A stretch of 5,828 nucleotides of DNA from Evtepia sp. (GTDB lineage Bacteria > Bacillota > Clostridia > Oscillospirales > Oscillospiraceae): positions 1 to 5,828 of the forward strand of contig JAHHRP010000110.1 in the NCBI GenBank assembly GCA_020025735.1, given 5' to 3'. Made by a program: the position numbers and the translations under genes. The notes below the pieces were generated by a model. It did not search any database. It was not told where the DNA came from and worked only from the letters and a program-made list of their open reading frames with translations. Shown here one piece after another: positions 1 to 5,828 of this stretch; position 1 is the first letter of the stretch, and every line of letters begins with the position of its first letter.

Positions 1-1
1 G

Positions 2-448
2 AAACATCTGCGCTCCGGCACAGAAGCCGCCCCCCAGTGCGCCGCCCTGGCCACCGCCGCCACCCTCGGCCGGCAGCGTTTGGAGGAACACAGTTCTTAC
101 CTTACAACCCTGAAAAATTACGCTTTAGACACCTTCCAACGCGTCCTACCCTCTCTAGTTGTGGTCTCCCCAGGGGATGCTCCCCATATTTGCGCCATCT
201 CACTGCCAGGGTATCCCAGCCAAGTGGTAGTGCGGTATCTCAGCGATCAGGGGTTCTGTCTGTCCGCTGGATCTGCCTGTCACCGTGGTAAGGCCAGCCA
301 TGTCTATGGTGCCATGGGTCTTTCCAAAACCGTCCGGGACGGAATGCTGCGGGTGTCCTTTGGCCCGGAAAACACCAGGCAGGAGGTTGACCAGCTGGCC
401 CAGGCCCTGGTCCAAGCGACCTGTGAGCTGATCCCCGCCAGCCGATAA
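2..448 (+). CDS. Cysteine desulfurase, C-terminal part (5' end outside window)
   Basis: This is the last 148 codons of a PLP-dependent class V aminotransferase-fold enzyme that takes sulfur from L-cysteine as a protein persulfide, for Fe-S cluster assembly or tRNA thiolation in the cytoplasm. The fragment opens with KHLRSGTE, matching the RSGT block that follows the PLP-lysine region in IscS/NifS proteins. The catalytic-loop motif LSAGSACHRGKASHV follows; the presumed persulfide cysteine is fragment residue 93 (codon TGT at 278-280). The ending LRVSFGPENTRQEVDQL is also typical of the family. The GSAC-x-RG-x-x-SHV form is a group I type loop rather than the SufS RAGHHC form. The downstream permease starts 25 bases after the stop with no terminator between, so the two are probably co-transcribed. 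The sulfur acceptor (IscU-like, ThiI or MnmA) cannot be told from this fragment, so I give no symbol. Family assignment is firm; the specific pathway is unknown. Confidence 0.93.
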   Translation, partial: KHLRSGTEAAPQCAALATAATLGRQRLEEHSSYLTTLKNYALDTFQRVLPSLVVVSPGDAPHICAISLPGYPSQVVVRYLSDQGFCLSAGSACHRGKASHVYGAMGLSKTVRDGMLRVSFGPENTRQEVDQLAQALVQATCELIPASR

Positions 449-473
449 CAAAAGAGAGAAAAGGAGAACCACC

Positions 474-1850
474 ATGAACCAACCTACCCCTTCCCAAACA
501 CAGCCCATCCGGGATGCCCGCACCCTGGGCATCCCCAAAATGCTTATCCTGGGCTTACAGCACATGTTTGCCATGTTCGGTGCCACTGTGCTGGTCCCCA
601 TCCTGGTGCAGAGCTATGGTCTGCCGCTGAACACGCAGACCACCCTCTTCTTTGCCGGCTTTGGCACCTTGTTCTTTCATTTCTGCACCAAGTTACAGAT
701 TCCAGCTTTTTTGGGTTCCTCCTTCGCGTTCCTAGGCGGCTTTTCCGCCATGGCCGCCATGGACAGCGGCATGTATGCCACCATGGAACCAGGCGAAAAA
801 CTCCAGTACGCCTGCGGCGGCATTGTGGCAGCTGGCTTGCTTTATGTGATCCTCTCTGTCATCGTCAAGGCAGTCGGGGTGCAGCGCGTCATGCATTTCT
901 TACCCCCAGTGGTCACCGGTCCCATCATCGTCCTAATTGGTCTGAACCTGGCCCCCTCTGCCGTGGCCAATGCCTCCACCTGCTGGTGGTTGGCCCTTGT
1001 GTCCATGGGGATCATCGTAGTGGCCAACATCTGGGGACGCGGTATGGTAAAAATTCTGCCCATCCTGCTGGGGGTTGCTGGAGGCTATGTGGTGGCTCTG
1101 GTAACCAATCAGGTAGACTTTACCGGCCTGGCAGGTACCACCCTGTTTGGTGGTGACCACCCTGTTCTGGGCCTTCAGCCCTTCCTGAGCAATCCCGGCA
1201 GCAGCATTGCCAAGTTTGATCTGTCGGCCATTCTGGTTATGGCCCCCATCGCCATCGCCTCCATGATGGAACACATTGGTGACATTTCTGCCATCTCCGC
1301 CACGGTAGGAGAAAACTTCATCGAGCGGCCCGGACTCCACCGCACCCTGATCGGAGACGGCGTAGCCACTTCTCTGGCTGGCCTGTTCGGCGGCCCGGCC
1401 AACACCACGTATGGGGAAAACACCGGTGTGCTGGCCCTCTCCCGAGTCCATGATCCACGGGTGGTTCGGTTGGCTGCTCTGTACGCCATAATTCTCTCCT
1501 TCTCTCCCGCCTTCGCCCACCTGGTCAACACCATCCCTGCCGCCATCATCGGTGGCGTGAGCTTCATCCTTTATGGCATGATCTCTGCCATCGGCCTGCG
1601 GAACATCGTGGAGAACCATGTGGACTTCACCAACAGCCGCAACCTCATCATCGCTGCTGTTATTTTGGTTTGCGGTCTTGGCTTCTCCGAGGGCCTGACC
1701 ATGCACCTTGGTGACGTGACCATCACCCTGACTTCTCTAGCAATCGCCGCACTGGCGGGGATTGTGCTCAACGCCATCCTGCCAGGGAACGATTTCCAGA
1801 TGGGACGTTCCAGCAATGGCGATGACAGTGCTACACTGGGTCGCTATTGA
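474..1850 (+). CDS. uraA: Uracil permease (NCS2 uracil-xanthine permease family)
   Basis: This is an integral membrane nucleobase:cation symporter of 458 residues that should import uracil with protons for salvage. Hydrophobic segments run through almost its whole length, as expected for the 14-helix UraA fold. Residues 26-43 (LGLQHMFAMFGATVLVPI) match the UraA N-terminal signature and IPAFLGSSFAF (77-86) follows. MEHIGD (265-270) carries Glu266, equivalent to the substrate-binding glutamate of UraA. NTTYGENTG (310-318) carries Glu315, equivalent to the second one. The NTTYGEN block favours uracil over xanthine, where related transporters differ. The GD after EHI, in place of the GH of E. coli UraA, also occurs in Firmicutes uracil permeases as I remember them. 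The start is set by AAGGAG at 461-466, 7 bases before the ATG. I see no PyrR-type or uracil-sensing attenuator upstream; the 25-base gap to the cysteine desulfurase is too short to hold one. Substrate specificity is inferred from motifs only. Confidence 0.93.
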   Translation: MNQPTPSQTQPIRDARTLGIPKMLILGLQHMFAMFGATVLVPILVQSYGLPLNTQTTLFFAGFGTLFFHFCTKLQIPAFLGSSFAFLGGFSAMAAMDSGMYATMEPGEKLQYACGGIVAAGLLYVILSVIVKAVGVQRVMHFLPPVVTGPIIVLIGLNLAPSAVANASTCWWLALVSMGIIVVANIWGRGMVKILPILLGVAGGYVVALVTNQVDFTGLAGTTLFGGDHPVLGLQPFLSNPGSSIAKFDLSAILVMAPIAIASMMEHIGDISAISATVGENFIERPGLHRTLIGDGVATSLAGLFGGPANTTYGENTGVLALSRVHDPRVVRLAALYAIILSFSPAFAHLVNTIPAAIIGGVSFILYGMISAIGLRNIVENHVDFTNSRNLIIAAVILVCGLGFSEGLTMHLGDVTITLTSLAIAALAGIVLNAILPGNDFQMGRSSNGDDSATLGRY

Positions 1851-1874
1851 GCAAAACTACTTCCTACAATGACC

Positions 1875-1917
1875 AAAAAAATCTCCTGCCGCATCTATCA
1901 GCGGCAGGAGATTTTTT
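1875..1917. terminator. Bidirectional rho-independent terminator
   Basis: A perfect 17-bp inverted repeat (1876-1892 with 1901-1917) surrounds the 8-base loop ATCTATCA. The GC-rich core is TCTCCTGCCGC, and the outer arms are an A run on the left (from 1875) and a T run on the right (1912-1917). Read on either strand this gives a strong stem followed by a U tract. It lies 24 bases after the permease stop (+) and only 3 bases after the stop of the convergent 133-aa gene (-), so it should end transcription from both sides. Confidence 0.95.
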
Positions 1918-1920
1918 CGT

Positions 1921-2322
1921 TTATCGGATATTGGTTGTTTTATTTTTGATCAGATAGAGGTTACGTCCGTCAGAGGTAAACCGGGCGTTGTCCAGCACCT
2001 CTGGCACTTCCAGCATGATCTCCCGGAGCTTATTCATGGCAATAACGACCATCCCTTTGTGCGTGGCCTCAATTCCCTTCTCCTCTAGGTGTTTGAAAAA
2101 GGCATAAAAATCTCGGGTCACAAAAAGGTTTCGGCCCTCCAGCGTAATGGGCCGATACCGGCCGGTGAGCAGGAGGGGAGGCTCCATCTGTGGCGCGGGG
2201 ACCAAATCCCCCTGGGACGGACGGAGAAAGAGGGCGTATTTTCCCAATCCTTCTGGATCGGCAAAATGGTCCTCTGCCAGTTCCTTATAAATCTTCCCTT
2301 CTGGGGTGGTTTCCAAAATCAT
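1921..2322 (-). CDS. Hypothetical protein, 133 aa, in thrS transcription unit
   Basis: I do not recognise this protein. It is 133 residues, with no signal peptide, no membrane segment and no cysteine, so it is probably a soluble cytoplasmic protein. The N-terminal third (1-30) looks helical and acidic and is followed by a proline-rich link (PAPQMEPP, 43-50). A strand-rich middle (RYRPITLEGRNLFVTRDFYAFF, roughly 55-76) leads into a helical stretch around MNKLREIMLEVPEVLDN (96-112) and a final hairpin-like segment with DGRNLYLIKNK (118-128). It reads as one small alpha/beta domain. That it is a real gene is supported by an AGGAGG site at 2332-2337, 9 bases before the ATG, by its position 32 bases after the thrS stop without a terminator, and by a terminator 3 bases past its own stop. 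It should therefore share the T-box-controlled thrS mRNA. A role linked to threonine or translation is only a guess from position. Confidence 0.85.
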   Translation of the reverse strand: MILETTPEGKIYKELAEDHFADPEGLGKYALFLRPSQGDLVPAPQMEPPLLLTGRYRPITLEGRNLFVTRDFYAFFKHLEEKGIEATHKGMVVIAMNKLREIMLEVPEVLDNARFTSDGRNLYLIKNKTTNIR

Positions 2323-2354
2323 AGGGTATCTCCTCCTGCGGATGGTATGGTAAA

Positions 2355-4154
2355 TTACAGATCGGTGTCCTTCAACTTCTCTGCCACAACCTTTTCCAAC
2401 ATCGCCTGGAACCCTTGGAAGGTCATAGCTCCCAGGTCTCCGGCAGAACGATGGCGGGGTGAAACGGTGCCATTCTCCATGTCCCGGTCCCCTACAACGA
2501 CCATATATGGCACCTTCTCCAGCTGGGCCTCCCGGATCTTCTTGCCAATCTTCTCGTTGCGGTAGTCCACCTCGACCCGATAGCCTTGGTCGTTGAGGTT
2601 TTTGGCCAGATCGGCGCAGTAGTCAAAGGCTCGGTCAGTCACTGGCAGGAAACGGACTTGCTCTGGGGCCATCCAACAGGGCAAGGCTCCGGCATACTTC
2701 TCGATAAGCAGGGCCAGAGTACGCTCATAGCAGCCCATGGAGGTGCGGTGGATGATATAGGGCCGCGCTTTCTGACCGTCCACATCGACGTATTCCATGC
2801 CGAACTTCTCCGCCAGGAGCATGTCGATCTGGATGGTAATTAGGGTATCTTCCTTCCCAAAGACATTCTTACACTGGATGTCCAGCTTGGGACCGTAGAA
2901 CGCTGCCTCGTCGATGCCGATGGTGTAGTTGACACCCAAATCGTCCAAAATCTTGCCCATGACTTCCTGGGCGTGGGCCCATTGCTCCGGGGTACCCTCA
3001 TATTTATCGGTGTTGTTGGGGTCCCACTGCGAAAAACGATAGGAGCAATCCTCTTTCAAGCCCAAGGTTTCCAGACAGTAATTGGCCAGCTCGAAGCAGC
3101 CACGGAACTCTTCCTCCAGCTGCTCTGGACGGAGGATCAAGTGGCCCTCGGAGATGGTGAATTGACGCACCCGGATCAGGCCGTGCATCTCACCAGAATC
3201 CTCGTTGCGGAAGAGCGTGGAGGTCTCACCCAGCCGCATGGGCAGATCGCGGTAGGAGCGGCCACGGTTCAGGAACACCTGATACTGGAAGGGACAGGTC
3301 ATGGGCCGCAGGGCGAAGCAATCTTTGGTTTCGTCCTCTGGGTCACCCAGCACAAACATCCCGTCCAGGTAGTGGTCCCAGTGGCCGGAAATACGGTACA
3401 GATCCCGTTTAGCCATAAGGGGGGTCTTGGTCAGCTGATAGCCTCGGCGCTGCTCCTCATCCTCGATCCACCGCTGGAGCGTCTGGATCACCCTAGCCCC
3501 CTTGGGCAGCAGGATCGGCAGGCCCTGACCGATAACATCCACGGTGGTGAAGTATTCCAGTTCACGGCCCAACTTATTATGGTCCCGTTTTAGTGCTTCC
3601 TCCTGCTGTTTCAGATAGGCTTCCAACTCGTCCTTCTTGGGGAAGGCGATGCCGTAGATCCGCTGAAGGGTCTGACGGTTCGAATCCCCGCGCCAATAAG
3701 CGGCGTTGCAGGCGGTGAGCTTGATGCCATTGCCCTTAATGCGGCCAGTAGAGTCCAGATGGGGGCCGGCACACAGATCAGTAAACTCGCCCTGCCGATA
3801 GAACGAGATGACTGCATCCTCAGGCAGATCGTTGATCAGCTCCACCTTGTAAGGCTCCTCCCTTTCCTCCATGAAGCGGATGGCCTCAGCCCGAGGCAAT
3901 TCAAAGCGCTCCAGCTTCAGCTTTTCCTTGCAGATTTTCCGCATCTCGGCCTCCAATTCGGCCAGCTGGGCCTCGGAGAAGGGTGCAGGGGTGTCGAAGT
4001 CATAATAGAAGCCGTTCTCAATCGACGGACCGATGGCCAGCTTCACTTCTGGGTGCAGGCGCTTCATCGCCTGAGCCAATACATGGGAGCAGGTATGCCA
4101 ATACGTCTGTTTGTACTCAGGATGATCAAACGTATACAAGTTTTCTTCTGACAT
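2355..4154 (-). CDS. thrS: Threonyl-tRNA synthetase (TGS-less form)
   Basis: This class II aminoacyl-tRNA synthetase charges tRNA-Thr with threonine in the cytoplasm. It is 599 residues, about 40 shorter than the roughly 640 of E. coli and B. subtilis ThrS. It starts almost directly at the editing domain and lacks the N-terminal TGS domain. The editing site shows H20-x3-H24 (WHTCSH) and C128/H132 (DLCAGPHL). In the catalytic core the three zinc ligands are C287 (MTCP), H338 (ISEGH) and H469 (IIHR). The motif 2 region is FRNEDSGEMHGLIRVR (315-330) and the motif 3 region is around MGCYERTLALLIE (473-485). The anticodon-binding domain runs from about 497, with VDYRNEKIGKKIREAQ (529-544). The start is fixed by AAGGAGG, 8 bases before the ATG. 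In-frame extension to recover a TGS domain is not possible, because the T-box terminator lies immediately upstream. All catalytic, editing and zinc residues I looked for are present, so it should be active. Confidence 0.97.
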   Translation of the reverse strand: MSEENLYTFDHPEYKQTYWHTCSHVLAQAMKRLHPEVKLAIGPSIENGFYYDFDTPAPFSEAQLAELEAEMRKICKEKLKLERFELPRAEAIRFMEEREEPYKVELINDLPEDAVISFYRQGEFTDLCAGPHLDSTGRIKGNGIKLTACNAAYWRGDSNRQTLQRIYGIAFPKKDELEAYLKQQEEALKRDHNKLGRELEYFTTVDVIGQGLPILLPKGARVIQTLQRWIEDEEQRRGYQLTKTPLMAKRDLYRISGHWDHYLDGMFVLGDPEDETKDCFALRPMTCPFQYQVFLNRGRSYRDLPMRLGETSTLFRNEDSGEMHGLIRVRQFTISEGHLILRPEQLEEEFRGCFELANYCLETLGLKEDCSYRFSQWDPNNTDKYEGTPEQWAHAQEVMGKILDDLGVNYTIGIDEAAFYGPKLDIQCKNVFGKEDTLITIQIDMLLAEKFGMEYVDVDGQKARPYIIHRTSMGCYERTLALLIEKYAGALPCWMAPEQVRFLPVTDRAFDYCADLAKNLNDQGYRVEVDYRNEKIGKKIREAQLEKVPYMVVVGDRDMENGTVSPRHRSAGDLGAMTFQGFQAMLEKVVAEKLKDTDL

Positions 4155-4181
4155 GGTCAGTTCCTCCTTCTAAATTGGGGC

Positions 4182-4220
4182 AAAGAAAAAACCCGCCCCT
4201 GATGATCTGTCAGGGGCGGG
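4182..4220 (-). terminator. T-box leader terminator (attenuator)
   Basis: The stem is CCCGCCCCTGA (4220-4210) paired perfectly over 11 bp with TCAGGGGCGGG (4202-4192), with a 7-nt loop. On the minus strand it is followed by TTTTTTCTTT (4191-4182). It lies 27 bases before the thrS ATG and shares its 5' arm with the antiterminator. It should stop transcription when tRNA-Thr is charged. Confidence 0.95.
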
Positions 4221-4250
4221 ATAAGTGCTCTTATCTCGCGGTTCCACCCT
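4212..4250 (-). promoter_or_regulatory. T-box antiterminator helix
   Basis: On the minus-strand RNA, AGGG (4250-4247) pairs with CCCU (4215-4212). Then comes the 7-nt bulge UGGAACC (4246-4240), followed by GCGAGAUAAG (4239-4230) pairing with CUUAUCCCGC (4225-4216) around the loop AGCA. One A-C mismatch (4236/4219) interrupts an otherwise complete helix. Its 3' arm uses bases 4220-4212, which are also the 5' arm of the terminator, so only one of the two can form. This is the expected T-box switch geometry. Confidence 0.9.
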
Positions 4251-4460
4251 GCTTGCATTGGGTCTTTGACCCTATGCCGCTTCGTTTCCGCAATAACGGG
4301 CGGTACCCGGCCCAGCCTACTGCCCAAAGGGTTCGGTGGGCGGCTCGGGGAGGGTGCTTTGCCTGAATCCCTGGCGTGGAAAGACTTTCAGCCTCTGGTC
4401 TTTCCTCTCTGTGCGCCGATCCTGGAAAGGTTCCCGTCGCAGCCTGTTTCTAATGAGGGT

Positions 4461-4489
4461 ATTATATGCTTCCCTGTGAGAAATGTCAA
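4461..4489 (-). promoter_or_regulatory. Sigma-A promoter of thrS
   Basis: On the minus strand, TTGACA (4489-4484) and TATAAT (4466-4461) are both perfect consensus hexamers separated by exactly 17 bases. The expected start is the A at 4454, which puts Stem I of the T-box a short way into the transcript. Such a strong promoter fits a gene whose output is set mainly by attenuation. It lies 38 bases past the terminator of the preceding gene, so thrS is an independent transcription unit. Confidence 0.95.
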
Positions 4490-4526
4490 GTAGGCAGGAA
4501 CAGGAGGCAGAACTCCTCTTGTGGGG

Positions 4527-4566
4527 AAAAAGTGGCCCCACAGAACAGGAGTGTTTCTGTGGGGCC
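4527..4566 (-). terminator. Rho-independent terminator of the SLH protein gene
   Basis: Read on the minus strand, a 12-bp perfect stem GGCCCCACAGAA (4566-4555) pairs with TTCTGTGGGGCC (4545-4534) around a 9-nt loop and is followed shortly by TTTTT (4531-4527). It starts 20 bases past the stop codon of the SLH gene and separates it from the thrS promoter. The plus-strand side lacks a T tract after the hairpin, so it should work mainly on the minus strand. Confidence 0.9.
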
Positions 4567-4586
4567 GCTCAACACAGCTGGCATAC

Positions 4587-5690
4587 TTATGCTGTTGGCA
4601 ACTCTTCTCTGGTGTAAGTCTGTTGTCCTGTTGCCACATCCAACGCCACGGTATACTCCCCTTTGGCAAAGAGCAGCTCACCATAGGTCCCGTCTGGATG
4701 ATAGGGGTACACATCCTCGTTCAGGGTACTTTTATAGTACACCGTCAAACCATCTTCAGACAGCCAAACTTTGTCGATCTTCGCATCTGACTGTCCACTC
4801 TCATCTTCTCCCCAGAACGTGTTGTGGGAACGCTTGATGATGTTACGGTAGGTTTTGCAGTGGTTATCTGGGTCCACCACCACCACACTGGTTCTGTTGG
4901 GGCCACTGGGGGTTGGGCCGAAATCATAGACAATCACAATGGTGTCTTTCTTCTCCGCTGCGGCAACGTACCTCCAATTTTTCCATGCTTGAGAGATTGC
5001 TTCCTGGCGAGGGGTCATCTGAATGGGAGATGTCCCAACGGGTTCCTTTCCCTGCGCTGTCTTTTCATACAGCCGCACCACAGAGACAAAGCACTGCTGC
5101 ACGGTATACTTGCCGTTGGGGTCAAAACGGCCCTTCTCAACGCCGTTCATTACACCCAGGTTGGTGAGCAGCGCCACATCCTCTCTGGCCCAGTTGGCGA
5201 TATTGGCCGCATCTGTATAGGGCAGCGCCGCCTCTGGGATGGTCTTTTTCTCTGCTGCATACAGCCGATAGGCCCGTGCCAAGATAACAGCTGCCTCCTG
5301 GCGGGTGATCTCGCTCAGCTCATCAAAATGGCCGTTTTCTCGTCCCAGCAGCAGCCCCATGACCTTCCAAGCAGGACGATCCTCTCTGCCCAGCCAAGAC
5401 TGCACCTGGTTAAAATGCTCATAGGTCCGCAGGTCCTGACCATAAGCCAGAGCCACCACCGCAGCAGCGTTGTTGGCAAAGTCCTTCCGGCAGATGGGCA
5501 AGGTAACATCTTCTTGCGTGGGAGAAAAGGCAAGCCCAAGTTCCATCGCCTTTTCTATGTCTTTCTTGGCCCAAGCTGCAACACCGATATAGTCATGTTC
5601 TTCGTCTGAGACTTCCAGCCCAGCTGCACCAACCATTGCAGACGATAGTAGAAGCAGCGCCAGCAACAGGGTCATTCCTCGTTTTTTCAT
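4587..5690 (-). CDS. Exported S-layer-homology (SLH) repeat protein with unknown C-terminal domain
   Basis: This is a 367-residue secreted or cell-wall protein. A signal peptide is clear: MKKRG, a hydrophobic core over about 6-20, and likely cleavage near VGAAG (20-24). Three SLH-like repeats follow, at about 35-84, 107-144 and 158-208. The third is the clearest (PYTDAANIANWAREDVALL..NLGVMNGVEKGRFDPNGKYT). SLH domains normally anchor proteins to pyruvylated secondary wall polymers through a TRAE-like motif. Here the equivalent positions read CRKD (67-70), TRQE (129-132) and TVQQ (196-199), so only the second is close to consensus. From about 248 on, a strand-rich region of about 115 residues (TIVIVYDFG, TSVVVVDPDN, KVWLSEDGLTVYYKS, GEYTVALDVATGQQTY) matches no family I can name. 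The ATG at 5690 is chosen over a GTG at 5696 because AGGAGG (5700-5705) lies 9 bases from the ATG but only 3 from the GTG. Being followed by a terminator, it looks monocistronic at its 3' end. Export and SLH fold are well supported; function is unknown. Confidence 0.88.
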   Translation of the reverse strand: MKKRGMTLLLALLLLSSAMVGAAGLEVSDEEHDYIGVAAWAKKDIEKAMELGLAFSPTQEDVTLPICRKDFANNAAAVVALAYGQDLRTYEHFNQVQSWLGREDRPAWKVMGLLLGRENGHFDELSEITRQEAAVILARAYRLYAAEKKTIPEAALPYTDAANIANWAREDVALLTNLGVMNGVEKGRFDPNGKYTVQQCFVSVVRLYEKTAQGKEPVGTSPIQMTPRQEAISQAWKNWRYVAAAEKKDTIVIVYDFGPTPSGPNRTSVVVVDPDNHCKTYRNIIKRSHNTFWGEDESGQSDAKIDKVWLSEDGLTVYYKSTLNEDVYPYHPDGTYGELLFAKGEYTVALDVATGQQTYTREELPTA

Positions 5691-5699
5691 GATCACAGT

Positions 5700-5705
5700 C
5701 CTCCT
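5700..5705 (-). promoter_or_regulatory. Ribosome binding site deciding the SLH gene start
   Basis: AGGAGG on the minus strand sits 9 bases before the ATG at 5690 and 3 bases before an in-frame GTG at 5696. Normal spacing selects the ATG, which also gives a standard signal peptide beginning MKKRG. Confidence 0.85.
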
Positions 5706-5809
5706 AACATCTTGTCTTTTAATTTTGAAGTTGCAAAGGGAGCTGAAGAATGCTTTTTCAGTTCATCCTACAAATACAGCTTGTATAAAAGCAAATCTTC
5801 TGTATAAAA

Positions 5810-5818
5810 ATTATACCA
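5810..5818 (-). promoter_or_regulatory. Likely extended -10 promoter for the SLH gene
   Basis: On the minus strand, TGGTATAAT gives a consensus TATAAT (5815-5810) with the TGn extension. The -35 box would fall beyond the window end, so only half of the promoter can be seen. It would give a 5' untranslated leader of about 110 bases, AT-rich compared with the genes. Within it I see no clear riboswitch, only a weak 5-bp hairpin (CTGAA/TTCAG near 5743-5761) and two copies of TGTATAAAA on the plus strand. Confidence 0.55.
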
Positions 5819-5828
5819 TAGGTTGGAA

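Larger units (their letters stand above)
4181..4454 (-). promoter_or_regulatory. T-box riboswitch of thrS, threonine specifier ACC
   Basis: This leader senses uncharged tRNA-Thr and lets transcription continue into thrS when charging is low. The apical Stem I hairpin is GGAAAGAC (4405-4398) paired with GTCTTTCC (4385-4378), preceded by AGAGAG and with GGCTGAAA in its loop; below it GGCG (4417-4414) pairs with CGCC (4376-4373). The specifier ACC (4355-4353) lies ten bases before the end of a GAGC tetrad, the spacing I recall for the glyQS leader. It is the only Thr codon among the overlapping triplets there. An AGTAGG...CGTTA block (4321-4294) resembles the Stem II region, and GGGTC-AAA-GACCC (4272-4260) fits Stem III. 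The T-box sequence AGGGTGGAACCGCG is at 4250-4237, and the bulge UGGA would pair with a tRNA ending UCCA. The basal pairing of Stem I was not fully resolved. Confidence 0.95.

Noticed and set aside
449..473. Possible pyrimidine attenuator before the uracil permease
   Set aside because: The gap is only 25 bases and contains just an A-rich stretch and the ribosome site; no hairpin or PyrR-like binding sequence fits.
933..1706. A 257-codon open frame on the minus strand inside the permease gene
   Set aside because: The translation is low-complexity, rich in Gly, His and Gln, and resembles no family. The opposite strand encodes a clear NCS2 permease.
2973..3593. A 206-codon open frame on the plus strand inside thrS
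   Set aside because: It is antisense to the conserved catalytic core of ThrRS and has no domain or ribosome site of its own.
4155..4460. Small coding frames within the region upstream of thrS
   Set aside because: The whole stretch is accounted for by the T-box leader structures, and the frames lack ribosome sites and recognisable products.
4502..4517. Small inverted repeat AGGAG/CTCCT upstream of the thrS -35 box
   Set aside because: Only 5 bp with no conserved context; expected by chance and not clearly an operator.
4824..5609. A 261-codon open frame on the plus strand inside the SLH gene
   Set aside because: It is antisense to a gene with a clear signal peptide and SLH repeats, its translation shows no recognisable domain, and it has no convincing ribosome site. 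It is a by-product of the codon bias of the true gene.
5691..5696. GTG at 5696 as the start of the SLH gene
   Set aside because: It is only 3 bases from the AGGAGG site, while the ATG at 5690 has a normal 9-base spacing and gives a typical signal peptide.

Overview
This window reads like a chromosomal core segment of a Gram-positive (Firmicutes) bacterium, most probably a GC-rich member of class Clostridia such as the Oscillospiraceae. That placement is inferred from four things: a T-box leader on an aminoacyl-tRNA synthetase gene, strong AGGAGG-type ribosome sites, a secreted S-layer-homology (SLH) protein, and GC-rich coding sequence next to AT-rich promoter stretches. I see no mobile element, CRISPR array, phage gene or rRNA/tRNA gene.

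Layout. Positions 2-448 (+) hold the C-terminal part of a cysteine desulfurase whose start lies outside the window. After 25 bases comes a uracil permease of the NCS2 family (474-1850, +), with no promoter or terminator between them. A symmetrical hairpin with A/T tracts on both flanks (1875-1917) closes this unit and also the convergent minus-strand unit on its other side.

The minus-strand unit is the best-resolved part of the window. A textbook sigma-A promoter (4461-4489) starts a leader of about 300 nt with all the parts of a T-box riboswitch: a Stem I apical hairpin, an ACC (threonine) specifier, the AGGGTGGAACCGCG T-box sequence, and mutually exclusive antiterminator and terminator hairpins. 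It controls thrS (threonyl-tRNA synthetase, 599 aa, without the usual N-terminal TGS domain). Thirty-two bases after thrS lies a 133-aa gene of unknown function that should be made from the same mRNA and so fall under the same tRNA-Thr control.

Upstream of that unit, also on the minus strand, is a separate gene for an exported SLH-repeat protein (4587-5690), with its own terminator (4527-4566) and a likely extended -10 promoter at the right edge of the window.

Most of this is familiar housekeeping. The points that deserve a second look are the unknown gene under threonine T-box control, the TGS-less ThrRS, and the SLH protein with degenerate anchoring motifs and an unrecognised beta-rich C-terminal domain. 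I did not find convincing evidence of a wholly new system.
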